From positions 124,001 through 188,000 of the forward strand of contig BDIU01000232.1 in NCBI GenBank assembly GCA_002118135.1: a stretch of 64,000 nt of DNA, given 5' to 3'. The stretch is from Trebouxia sp. TZW2008 (lineage: Eukaryota; Chlorophyta; Trebouxiophyceae; Trebouxiales; Trebouxiaceae). Position 1 is the stretch's first letter. Each line of letters starts with the position of its first letter. The translations under genes were made by a program, and so were the position numbers. The notes below the pieces were generated by a model. That model was not told where the DNA came from, did not search any database, and worked only from the letters and a program-made list of their open reading frames with translations. This document shows, piece by piece, positions 35,021-45,860 of this stretch.

Positions 35021-38000
35021 ATGTACATATACATAAGAATAATCACATATATTCCAGCATATACTGCTAGGTACGTGTGGCACAAGTCCTACCTGATTTA
35101 GGATAAAGCCTGATTTGCCATAATGCCTCATGTCTCATCATACTGGAATGCTTTCTACAAGATCCTGCCTTGCTGCTACAGACTATGATGTTCTACTGAG
35201 GGATGCAATGTACTGGCCGGCATCAATTTTTGATGACTTGCTTGGCATCCCAAGCGTGGAGGTCCTGTCAGCGGCTCCTCTCCAGCCCTTCTTTGGTCCC
35301 ATGTGGTCCATTCCAGACCCTGTGGCCTACCTGCCTCAATTAGGATCTGGCCTAAGTCCAAACATGGTACAATGCCTTGTCTCTCTCCAGCATTTATGGT
35401 GGTCGGAGGCAAATGTCCCAACAGCATGGTATCATCAAAGAGACTCAACAAATGAGTTTGAATGACAAAGCCATGATGTTTGTCAGCATCTTTCAAAGCA
35501 AACTTGCAAGCATGAAACAGTTTCAGCTGTAGGCGTGCTCAAAATTGGCACAGTCTCAAGGTACATGAAAGTCTAGCCTGCTATTTGTTTGCAGCCCACA
35601 TGCAAGTCCACTGAAATTGCAGGGCTTCTTGCAAAGGTGCCAGAACTATCTCCAAAAAGTCTTGATTGAGCAGATTCCAATGCGTCTAACCCAAAGCAAC
35701 CAGAGACGATTCATGATCGAGTCAGGCCTCAAAGTGCGCGCGTATCAGCAGACGCGCTCGATTGCAGCAGCAGCAATTTCAGCAGCTGACTGGGCCATAG
35801 AGCATCCTGTTCCACTTCCGCCAAAAGTGCATGTAAGCCTTGGTTTCCTCCAATCTATGTCTTTGTTGTGGTTCTGCAAATTGTGCAAAGTATGGCGGAA
35901 TCTGCTTGCTTGTCATGGGCCTTGACTTTCAATGGGCTTTGATCTTTTAGAGTGAAGGACAGGGTCATCAACAGACGTGCCAAAAGCGCATGTAAGCCTC
36001 TTTGACAACAGGGCTGCAACATCTCAAAACATATTACAGATTCTGCTTGCTCGTGATTGGCTTTGGTTCCTTACAGCAGCAAAGGCATTGTCATGAACAG
36101 AGCCAGAGTGGCAAAGGCTCAGGGCATGGGGCCATTTACATGACCATGGGCAAACGAGGCAACTCTATTCTCACTCTGCTTGCCTGCACAGCATGCAGAT
36201 TGTTGTCAAGTTGTGTTGCCTTTGCTTGTAGATGGTCGGACCTATCCTATCAAAAGCAGCCGAGCCTCTGCCTGCAGATGTAGCACCATATGTGAAGAGT
36301 GGCAGTTCCTGAGAGCAAGGGGCAGTGTATGCATGCAGGGCTCTTTTCTTGACCTGCTTGCTTTCACAATTTATACTGCTTGTCCACCCAGCTGCCTGTG
36401 TCTGCAGATGGTGGGGCCCATCCTATCAGAAGCAGCCAAAGCTCTGCCAATAGATCTGGCAATTTCTGTGGAAAGTGGCACGGTGCTGTGTATGTCTCCA
36501 TGGGCACGGCACCCCATCTGACTTCATTCAAGTCACTGTCAAGCCATGTTGCCTGTGCTTGCAGATGGTTGGACCCATCTTGTCAGAAGCAGCCCAGCCT
36601 CTGCCAGCAGACCTAGCAGCCTCTGTAGCGAGTGGCAAAGGCTCAGGGCACGGTGCTATGTATGTCTCCATGGGCACAAAGCGTAGCTTTGTCCAGTGGT
36701 TGTCAGCCTGCATTGCCTGTGCTTGCAGATGGTTGGACCTATCCTATCAGAAGCAGCTAAGCCTCTGCCAGCAGATCTAGCAGCCTTTGTAGAGAGTGGC
36801 AAAGGCTCAGGGCACGGTGCTGTGTATGTGTCTATGGGTACAGCAGCCCGCCTGACAGCTGCAGAGCTGCACAGCTTGTCCAAAAGCCTGTCTGCCATCC
36901 CCAACCCTGTCCTGTGGAAACTGTCAGACTATGACCTGCCAAGTGAGGCCACTCCGTTGTTCCATTGTGTGTCTGATCTTTGGATGCTGTTTTCAGGTTG
37001 TCTTGTTACTGTACAGCTCTCAAAAACCTGTCTGCCATTCTCAACCCCGTCCTCTGGAAGCTATCAGCCTTTGGCATCTGGTGATTGTGTACTCTTCTTC
37101 TGAGGCATGGGTTGATGTTAATTGCATTGTGGTAGTGCGTGATTTGCCATTTTGTCTGCCATCCCTAACCCCATCCTATGGAAGTTGTCAGACTACAAAC
37201 TGCCAAGTGAGGCCACTCATTTTTTTCATCGTGTGTTTGGTTTGTGGATTTTGTTTTCAGGTTGCATTTGCTGCTTTGTTACTGTACAGCTTGTCCACAA
37301 GCCTGTCTGCCATTCCCAAGCCTGTCCTGTGGAAGCTGTTAGCCTATGACATGCCAAGTAGGGCTTTAGTTTGTTGCTGTTGCTGTTCTCAGGTCAGTTG
37401 GGGTGCTCGACGTTACTTCTCCTGTGTGATTCGTACCTCGATGGTGATGCTACTGTGGAAAGCACTTGTAAGATCAAGTCTTGAGTTTGGGTTTTGGATC
37501 TGCTGAAATCTTGTGCTATCTTTTGAAATCCGCATCATGGTGCTCATATGATGAGCATCAGCTACATTCAGTCCATTATCAATTTGGTGGCTGCTCTCCA
37601 ACGGCTTGGATGTCTGCCTTGTGCTTGTAGATGACATTACAAACTTGCGCATATAAGTAGCACAGCATGAAAGATACCAATGTCTGTCATTTGCCACTTT
37701 GCAGACAACATGACCACAGCCTCCCTCAGAGCTCCAACCATCAAGTTCATCAGCTTTGCACCCCAGAATGACGTCCTGGGTCATCCAGCTGTCAAGGCGT
37801 TTGTAACGCATGCTGGCAGCAACAGCATCTATGAAGCAGCCTATCATGGCATGCCAGTGGTGTGCATCCCGCTTGTTGCAGACCAGGCTGATAATGCTGC
37901 CAGGGTGAGCACTTATACTCTGTGTTGACCACTTGTGACCCATGCGGCCGGTGACAGCATCTATGAGGCGGCTTATCACGGCATTTTAGCAGGTTGCGTG

Positions 38001-39535
38001 CCAGCAGGTTGCATTCCACTGGTTGCAGATCAGGCTGATAACGCTGTCAGGGGGAGATGTTAGTTGAATTGTTGGAATTTGGCCTTTCTTGTTTTGCTTA
38101 ATCTGCCGTCCCTTACTGAGCCTTCACCAATGCTGCCAAAAAAGTAGCTGCATGTGCATTTCTGGTTTGTTGTGCTTTGTTGCTGTGATGTGGACGTGAA
38201 GTTGCAGTGGCAGCCCACGCAGTTTTCACGGCTGCTGAGCAATAACTCAGCGCTGTCTGAAACAATCTTCAGACAAGCAATCTTCCGCTTGCCTGTCACT
38301 GAAACCAATCAAACAGCACCAACAGTCCAAGTGAAGTCATTGTATGAGCAATTTGTGGCGCATCTGCATCTGTCAGTATAGGTAGCTGGCCTGCACATAA
38401 TTATATAATCATCCTGAAAGCGAGCATTGCTTGATTTGAACTCCACAATTGTCAGCATCTTGACTTGAGCATTTTTGTCATTGTGCTGCTCATGCCTGTA
38501 GGCAGAGTATCATGGGTTTGGGCTGATTGTAGCTCCCAAGCAGGTCACAACATCTCAAGCTTTGAGCCAGGCTATCAAGCGCATTTTGACTGAGCCAAGC
38601 TTCAAGGTGAACAGCTGCTTGCACTAGAGTGTGACCGTTGCCAGCCCTTGAGCATTGTGAAGTGCTGCTTGCAAAAAAAAAAGTACATGGTGCAGTTACT
38701 AAGGCGATCTTGAATGCAGTTGCAGCCTGTTTCAGCAGTTTAGTGTTAAGAGTCTTCACTTTCACATTGTGATGAGTTCTGCACATGCTGTTGTGTCAAG
38801 TGGTCAGACTTCAATGCAGCACATTGCACAGCAGTCCAACAGCAGGTCCATCAAGCAAAACTCATAGCCTTGCACTGTCCCACTTAGGCTTTCACATGCG
38901 CCATGCAGCTGGACCTCATCACTTGCTGCTATTTCATCACTCTTTCCAAGTCAAATCTCAAAAGAGGCAACACTGATTTTCTTGGCCTTTGTTCTCCGAA
39001 CACAACACTGATTGACTTTGTCTAAGGTTTGCAAAGGCAACACCGATTGGTTTTGTGCTGGGTTTCCAAAGCATTGACACAAGTTGTCATATTGCAGGCA
39101 AGTGCAGTCAAGGTGCAGAAGAGGCTCAGCAACAAGCTTTTTCTTTGGTTTTAACAGGCAGCATGGATTGACTTTTTCTTCGTCTGCCAAAGGCAACACT
39201 GATTGTTATAGCTTGTCATATTGCAGGCAAATGCAGTCAAGGTGCAGAAGAGACTCATCAACAAACCCCGTCACCCAGCACAGCTAGCAGCTGATGTTGT
39301 CGAGCGTGTTGTGGCAACTGGAGGTGAACAGTATCTGGAAACACAGATGGGTTCCCTGTCATGGTGGCAACTTGCCATGTTCGACGTGAAACTCGCTTTA
39401 GCATTGGCTGCTGTTTTGCTTGTTGCCGTAGCAGCAAGCTTTTGCTGGCTTGTTGTGCGTCTGATTAGCAGCAGTTTCAAACGTGTTTTTGGTGCCCAAC
39501 AAAAATTAATGAACCAAACAAAGAAAGCAGCTTGA
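34426..39535 (+). CDS. Animal-type UDP-glycosyltransferase (GT1), ER membrane, KKXX tail
   Basis: Eight exons join in phase: 34426-34746, 34828-34915, 35182-35366, 35623-35832, 36729-36942, 37705-37904, 38502-38606 and 39227-39535, giving 543 aa. The N-terminus has a cleavable signal peptide (GLVALLVFLTVVAPVNVRG). The UDP-sugar signature region reads FAPQNDVLGHPAVKAFVTHA, then GSNSIYEAAYHGMPVV and ADQADN, closest to animal UGTs. The C-terminus has one membrane span (LALALAAVLLVAVAASFCWL) and a basic tail ending KKAA, a classical KKXX ER-retrieval signal. It should transfer sugar from UDP-sugar to small hydrophobic acceptors in the ER lumen. The first intron begins GCAAGC (GC-AG). Exon-edge arrays flank the exon 36729-36942 and follow or precede two others. 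Confidence 0.88.
34987..35019. repeat. (AAT)n microsatellite
   Basis: About eleven AAT/ATA units in a UGT intron, followed within about 50 bases by a family B repeat, as also near 55430. Confidence 0.95.
35052..35120 (+). repeat. Interspersed repeat family B, copy next to (AAT)n
   Basis: ATATACTGCTAGGTACGTGT then GGCACAAGTCCTACCTG. The upstream (AAT)n would be the 3' tail if the element is read on the minus strand. Confidence 0.6.
36090..36800 (+). repeat. Acceptor-side exon-edge array in UGT, spacings 176, 157, 164 bp
   Basis: Copies of a (C/T)TGTAG or CTGCAG acceptor followed by ATGGTNGGACCNATC start at 36232, 36408, 36565 and 36729; a fifth fragment (GGCAAAGGCTCAGGGCATGG) lies near 36108. 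Only the 36729 copy runs on into the rest of the exon. The others code MVGPILSEAA-like starts and then decay. Confidence 0.9.
36888..37365 (+). repeat. Donor-side exon-edge array in UGT, spacings 140, 124, 151 bp
   Basis: The exon end SLSAIPNPVLWKLSDYDLP plus its GTGAGG donor (tail anchor TCTGCCAT at 36891) recurs at 37031, 37155 and 37306. Together with the preceding array this single exon carries repeats on both edges. Confidence 0.9.
37805..38055 (+). repeat. Donor-side duplication in UGT, 132 bp
   Basis: The exon end (from CAGCATCTATGA at 37823, coding SIYEAAYHGMP, to the GTGAGC donor) recurs at 37955. The second copy has a small internal insertion and its donor is changed to GGGGAG. Confidence 0.85.
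39091..39265 (+). repeat. Acceptor-side duplication in UGT, 129 bp
   Basis: ATTGCAGGCAARTGCAGTCA recurs at 39091 and 39220. The second is the true start of the last exon (39227). In the first copy the frame soon enters Phe-rich intron sequence. Confidence 0.85.
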
Positions 39536-40209
39536 GTCAACACATGCACATGCATGCGTTGTCGTTTGCTGGCTGTACACATTTGTAGCAAAAAGGACTT
39601 GCCAGTCATTGGTAACTGTTGACCACCGGTAGGTGCCCACTTATTAGTATGAGTAAACACTGTCGTTCTGTGAGGTGCCTGCCATGCATGCACTTGCTGC
39701 ATGCCTACTCTGCTGCTCAATATTGCCATAAAACTGTGCAAGCCTTGCAAACCTGCCTGAGGCTGGCTTTGGCAGAGCAAGTAGCAGACTAAGTTGATAT
39801 GGGCAGAGTTCGCAACTTTGCTCATGAATGCGCCAAATGGCATATCTTGTATGCCTGCCCTTTTGAGGAACCACCAGAGCCTAGTACAGAAATACTGTTG
39901 TATGCATGCTTGCGAGCGAGTCCTCGTGTACGTGCCAAAATTGCTTGCCGATGCATGCTGGTCCAGAGAGGGTTTTGCGATGCTTTGGGCAGTGCAAGTC
40001 AAGCACAAGACCCCCACCGGCCCCTCAGACCCGCACCCCACCGGCCCCCCCTTGGAGCTTTCAAATCATCCAAGCGGGACTGAGGATCGTCACGGCCATA
40101 GTCTGCGCTCCGGTCGAGAGCATTGCTTGCGACGCCCGGACTCGCATCTTGTTACGTGTTATTGTCTTGGCGCTGCTGTATCTTTGCTTGCTTGGATCGA
40201 ACTGCGGCC
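39536..40209. other. Intergenic region with a C-rich tract
   Basis: UGT 3' end and upstream region of the next gene. A C-rich stretch near 40007-40052 repeats GACCCCCACCGGCCCC-like units. A 94-codon open frame at 39799-40083 has no recognisable features. Confidence 0.4.
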
Positions 40210-43200
40210 ATGTCTCTCACGCTTCTGCTGGAGACATATATGCCTGAGTTTGTCGTCAAGCAAGCGCCCGTAATGGAGATACTAATGCTCCTGAGTGTGC
40301 CTTCGATTTGTTGGGGGGTGTCGTGCTGGCGGATCTTGTTGGCGAGACTGGTGCGACAAGTCGCTGTGGCGCTTCGGTGAGCTTGCAAGCTGAGAGATTA
40401 GCTCTCGTTGGTCTTGAGCCTCTCGTTTGTCGCCTCCTTTCGTGCTGAATTGCGTCATCATCATTGCGCAGGCCCTACAGACTTCCTCTACAGTTGCTGA
40501 TGGCCTCAGGCATAGTGTTGGGGCTAGGTCTCGCGACCTATCTCCTTACTGTTGTCGATGACTTTCCGATCCCCGGCAGAAGCTTGCGACAACGCTTCTG
40601 TTGAAGATGTGTGAAAGTGGGCGAGGATTTACTTCTTCGTGCACTGCTGCGCGATGGTGTGCTGGATCCTGGCCGTATGGGCAGCACAAAGAGACGCCTC
40701 AGTCTTGATGCTAGGTCAGCTCAACTGAAGGCGTTTGCCTGTGCTGCAGCAAACACAGTTGCATCATATTCCAACATGTGTCAAATTGGTTCACACTGTC
40801 TCTCACTTCTTGCAGGATGCTTGATGGCCAAGTTCGTGCCGAGTGTTTTGCCTCTATACTGCGAAGTGCCCATCTGGGCTGCGGCAGGTGTTCAGCTTGT
40901 GAAAGCCTACGCCAGACTGGAGGTGTCAGGCGTTCCGCTTGGAGATCCCATCATATTTGCTGTCTTTTGGTCCATTGTTAGCTGGGTGGCATACAGGTGA
41001 CTTGCTGCCACCATGCTTTGCATGTGCAGCTCTTATTCATTCACACCTCAAGATTATCTTGCCCACAAGCCCTTTGCATCAACTAAACACGTTGATATTT
41101 AGTTTCGGCAACAAATTGCACCTTGACTTGGCTTGCACTGGGTTGCATGTCATGTTTTGGTTCTTAGTGCCTGTGTCTGCTATAGCTACAGGCATCCTTC
41201 CTCAGATTGCTTCTAGCCTAGGGCATTCATTAAATGCTTGCAATGATTCCGCAATGCTCAGTGTGAGGGACTTGTCATACTGCATTTATGTTGCTGAAGT
41301 TGTGCTCAGCTTGCATTGCAGGGATTTCAGGTGGACTGTATGCAAGCGAGCTGTGTGTGAGGAAGCAGTCACATCAATTTTGAATATATGCTTGAGATTG
41401 TTTTCTGCTTGCATTGCAAACTCATTGGGTGGAAACACCGCAAACGGGCTGTTTGTGAAGAAGCAGTCACACCAAATTTGGCTATGTCCCTGATGCTGTG
41501 CTCTGCTTGCATTGCAGAATCAGCAGGTGCGCAGATCGCAGATGAGCTGTGCCTGGGGCAACAGTCACACCAACTTTGAACGTGTGCCTGAAATTGTGCT
41601 CTGGTTGCATTGCAGGATCACCAGGTGGGCAGATTGCAGGTGGGGTGTATCTGAGGCAACAGGCAGATGGATAGTTCACAACCTTCTGATGCAAGAGGAG
41701 GAAGAAGAAGAAACATTGCCTCTTCCCCAAGCTTCGTCAAACAAGAGGGTTGGCACAAGTTCCACTGCGTCACAGACAATTGACATTGTGGCAACTTCCA
41801 GCTCTTCTGTACAGCTGTCTCCGCCAATAGCCCCACCACCCTCCAGCGATGTTCCAAATGCAGCTGGGACAGCTTCCCTCAGTCATGCAGCCAGCATTGC
41901 AGCTGAAAATGCCCCCTCTGCTGACCGTGTCCACCCTTGTGCCACTGTTGCTCCTGCTACTGCTGCTGCTTCTGCAGCCACTTCTGCAGCTGATACTGCA
42001 GCCACTAATGCAGCTGGTGTTTCAACTGCCAGCAATGTCAGCAGGCGTCTGGGCAGCTTGTGCACAGCAGTGCAGCAGTCAACCATTGTCCCTGTCCAGA
42101 GCTCTGCTGTTCTGTCTGAGGATGTGGTCATGGTCTCAAGGAGCTTGAGCGTGTTTGACTTGATGACACGGCGGCGCTACCCTCGCATGGCTTGGGCACC
42201 TATCAGGTCTTCTCAGGCAACAACTCCTCAGGTACATTTCTATTGCTTCTTGCCAGATGTGAGCTTGCTGCTGTGACTTAGGCGCAAGAGCGATCCCTTG
42301 TATTTTGTTGCAATGCAATCTGCAGGAGCCTTGCTTGCCGTGACATAGTCAAGACAGGTCCAATTTGCACATGTTCCATGCAATGCAGCCTGCAAGGACT
42401 CAAGTAGTGCCTGTTCTTGGTCTTCGAAACTGCCGTCTTCTTCTTTCTCTTCTTTGTCTTCTTGTTGATGCTACCCTTATGCTTATACAATCGACAAGTC
42501 AACTGTTGGTGTTTGGCTCAACACAGCTAACACTTGCAATGCTGTCTCACAGGCTGGAGCTGTCACAGTGGGAACATCTGGCACCTTCTTCAACTTCCAC
42601 CAGGCTGTGGCCACCACCACCAACACTCATCAGGAGGTCAAGGCCAACAACCCTGATGCCACCAGTGCCCCTGACAGCGCCAGCACTACTGGCCACCAGA
42701 CTGAGTGCAAGTCTGTTGCTGTCAACACTGATGATGTGGAGGTCAGCACCAAGTCTGTGGCCGTCAATGGTGACAATGAGGATGCCAAGTGTGGTGGTGA
42801 GGATGCTGGCAGTGCCCAGCAGGACAGCGTGAGTGCTTCCAGCGAAGTCGCTCAGGTATGTTATTCCCCGCCTGAGTGTTTCTGTTCCACTCATAGGAGC
42901 AAGCGTCTTTCATCAAGTTGCATTTGTTGCTGGCTGCTGTTGTCTGCTGCTGTTGATGATGTACAAAGCTGAGGCTGCTTGAGGCGTGTTGAGTGGATTG
43001 TGCAGCCAAGAAACTTGCCTCACAGGCAGCATAGGTTGTGCCTGCTGTAAAACCCGCTCATGCCAAATACCTGTAGATGGACTGTGCTTGCAGATTGCGG
43101 CATGCAGACTGTAACAGTGGCGCATTTGAACAGAATGCTCACTGTAGTCAGCAAGGCATGCACTGCCAACCTGCACTTGGAAGCTATCATGAGTCATGTG

Positions 43201-43556
43201 ATGAGTCTTGACAGGCACTCATGCATCATCATACTATATCTAACAAAGTTGCATCACAAAAGTCTCATGCTCTCTTTGTACCTGCACTTGAGGTTTGCCC
43301 TGCTGCCCCTTATGGGCGCGGCACTGACGACTTTGTCGACTGGAGGCGCCACCCCATTACCACCACAAAGACCAAGGCCAAGAAAACTTACCTTGCAGCC
43401 AAGGCTAGGCTGTCCAGGACAAGTGATGACCAGCCGTCCGCACCCTCAAACAACAGTAAGAGGCAGCTGACAGCAAAGATGACTCAGGGCGTGGCCAAAG
43501 CCAAGAACAGGCTGATGCCGTCATGCCTGACCAGGGCTAGGACACTCTATGACTAG
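40210..43556 (+). CDS. Unrecognised multi-pass membrane protein with Ala/Ser/Thr-rich C-terminus
   Basis: I do not recognise the family. The first exon 40210-40376 joins in phase to one starting 40472. Together with 40611-40996 they give several hydrophobic spans (EILMLLSVPSICWGVSCW; LLMASGIVLGLGLATYLL; SHCLSLLAG; DPIIFAVFWSIVSWVAY). Downstream is a long low-complexity part: an acidic run (EEEEEE), SSSVQLSPPIAPPPSS and Ala/Ser/Thr stretches. The basic final segment VDWRRHPITTTKTKAKKTYL then SCLTRARTLYD ends at 43556. An in-frame TGA at 40602-40604 interrupts an otherwise continuous frame, so an intron must remove it or the exon model differs. A 98-bp array precedes the low-complexity exon. 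N-terminal model is moderately sure, the middle is tentative. Confidence 0.5.
41311..41665 (+). repeat. Acceptor-side exon-edge array, exact 98-bp period, 4 copies
   Basis: TTGCATTGCA, a branch and acceptor context, recurs at 41311, 41409, 41507 and 41605, each exactly 98 bp apart. Each is followed by an exon-like start (GATCACCAGGTGGGCAGAT in the last) and a GCA(A/G)CAGTCAC-type end. Only the last copy enters the long open frame. Confidence 0.9.
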
Positions 43557-44469
43557 CATACTCTGTTTATGTCCTCCACGTGGGAGTTGATCTGTTTTAT
43601 GGTCAGTTGTGCTATGTAGGACAGCATATTTGTTTGTGCGTAGACTTTGCATGTGACTGTGTCCCAGCCTTCAGACAAACAGCCCAATGCTATTTGCCCG
43701 AAAACCAATATGAGTCTCGTGTTTAGGGAGCAATTGGCTCAGCTGCAACACGCTGAACGGATTTTTACAGATGCGGATTTAGTATGCTGTCACTGACAAA
43801 GTGTTTAGCATCGGTTACATTAAAATGACAATGTAATGAATGTTCTGGTTAGTATCATTGCAATTGTTTCATGATCTGCTGTTCACCAAGGCGACGAGGC
43901 GATATTTTTGTGGAAAACATTAGCAAGCAATGGCAGCATATGTTGCCTCGACACACAGCATCTCACAAGCAGGTACTGATGCATCACCTTGCATACAACG
44001 ACTGACATCCTTATTTAAAATCAGCCATAATTAATTAGGCACTTCTAGGGCATGCCTCAACACGACCATGGGCAGGCCTGCAGAAAAGCTGCGAATTTGT
44101 TCCAGCTGTTTGACTTGAAGCAAAGTTGCATAGATGCACCTCTAATGTTCCAAGCAGGACAGAAGACAAGAACCCAGTGTCAAAACCTTGAATATTCTGT
44201 CGTTCAAAAGACAGCTGAATGGCTCAAAAACCAAACCCCCTTGCTGCAGCTACACAGCCTTTGCTTATGCTAAGCATGAACACTTCTCAGCGCAGCATGA
44301 AAAGTATTGAGTGCTGCTCAGCCAGACACAAACTCAGTTAGACCAGTGGCGACGACAACGCACACGATGATCTTGCTCTCATGTGACTTGGTGCTCCAGG
44401 GTGACTCTGGGCCCTGGGTGCATTTCAGCTTCTGATAAGTTGAGCCTAAGCCTCTGTGTCCATATCTTG
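43557..44469. other. Convergent intergenic region
   Basis: 3' ends of the membrane protein gene (+) and TAF1B (-). TGTAA at 43832. No exon recognised. Confidence 0.4.
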
Positions 44470-45860
44470 CGCCACAGCTGTGCAAGTCTTCAATGTACAG
44501 CTACATTGGAACAGTCCACAAGGATTTGCTGCCAGCAGCTTGAGTCCCTGTGAATTGTGGAAATGAGAAATTTCTGCTGCAAACAACAAGCATTCTTTGA
44601 ATGCTGACGGAATGTGCTGCAGAGGCCTTCTGACACTGTTCACGGTCATGCTGTTGTCTTCTGCATGCAATTGCCGTGGGGGATTCAGCATCGTCTTCTG
44701 CTCAGCAAAAGAGCATTCTTCTGCCGATCATAGTGTCCCAGCACACAAAATGACCCTTTTGGGCTCCATGAGGATGATGTTGGATCTATCGCAAATCATC
44801 TTGAGCTAATGGCAAACGTCTTGCAGCTGCTGCCAGATGAAGTGCAGCAGATTGCTGATGGCCTTCCAGATGTTGACGCATCAATTGCAGCTGACAGCAG
44901 ATGACACTGCAGTGACCAGTTTGGGCTGTGCACTTGCGTGTCGCACTCGCATGTCGCACTCCAGTTGTGCAAGTTGAGTGCGCAGATTGAGTTGTTCATA
45001 TTGTGGCAACTGAACTTCAGCTTTTTGCAGTAAACACCGCGGCCTCCACTTCACATCTCACACGCTGCTGTGCACCTTATGGCTTTGCAGCTCCAGATGG
45101 CCCTGCAATGGCAGCAGGTGACCCTCAGCTGAAGGCAGATGGAAACACAGCAAACTCTTTGTACTTTTCACAGTCAAGCTGTGCAACTGCTGAGTGCAGC
45201 AAGAGCTGATGCTGCATAAACTTCATATGGCAGAAGACCCTGAGCTGGACGCAAATGAAAATGCAGTAAACTCTTTGCACACCTCACACTCAAGCTGTGC
45301 AAGTGCTGAGTGCAGCAAGAGCTGTGACGCTGAACGACCTTTGAATCATGGCAGATGAACTTCAGCTGAAGACAGATGAAACCGCAGCAAACTCCTTGCA
45401 CATTCCACACTCAAGCTGTGCATCTACTACGCGCAGCAAGAGCTGATGGTGTGTGACCTTTGCCAGTTGGCAACTGCTTGTCAGGCTGTAGGATGACATT
45501 GCAGCCTCCACTTGCAGCATCTCACCTTCCTGCTGTGCAATTTCATTGTGCAGCTTTGGCTGATGCTTGTTGACCTCTGCTTCAAGGCAGATGACCTTCA
45601 GCTTGTGGCAGATGACACTGCCAGCCCCCACGTTGCACAATTCACAGTCCAGCTGTGCACCTCTGCCCTGCTTTGGCTGACCTTTAACTGCTGGCAAAAG
45701 CGCTTCAGCTGGTGGCCAATGATACTGCAGCCTTCCCTTGGCACATCTGACACCTCAACTGCGCCACTTTAGTGTGCTGCAGGGTGATCTTTTTGTCACA
45801 AATCATATTAGCTGGTGGCAGACGACACTGCAGCCTCCACTTCCAACATTTCACACTCAA
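44470..45860 (-). repeat. Array of about ten diverged copies of the TAF1B C-terminal codons
   Basis: Units of about 115-120 bp code AQLECxM...AVSSxxS and mostly end in a stop (AGCTGAAG or AGCTAATA on the minus strand). Anchors lie near 45854, 45751, 45643, 45521, 45408, 45287, 45170, 45057 and 44930. A longer related segment at 44470-44545 also copies the preceding codons. The 45854 copy is the one joined to the TAF1B last exon. Confidence 0.75.

Noticed and set aside
39799..40083. 94-codon open frame upstream of the membrane protein gene
   Set aside because: No start context, domain or splice linkage; it overlaps a low-complexity C-rich tract.
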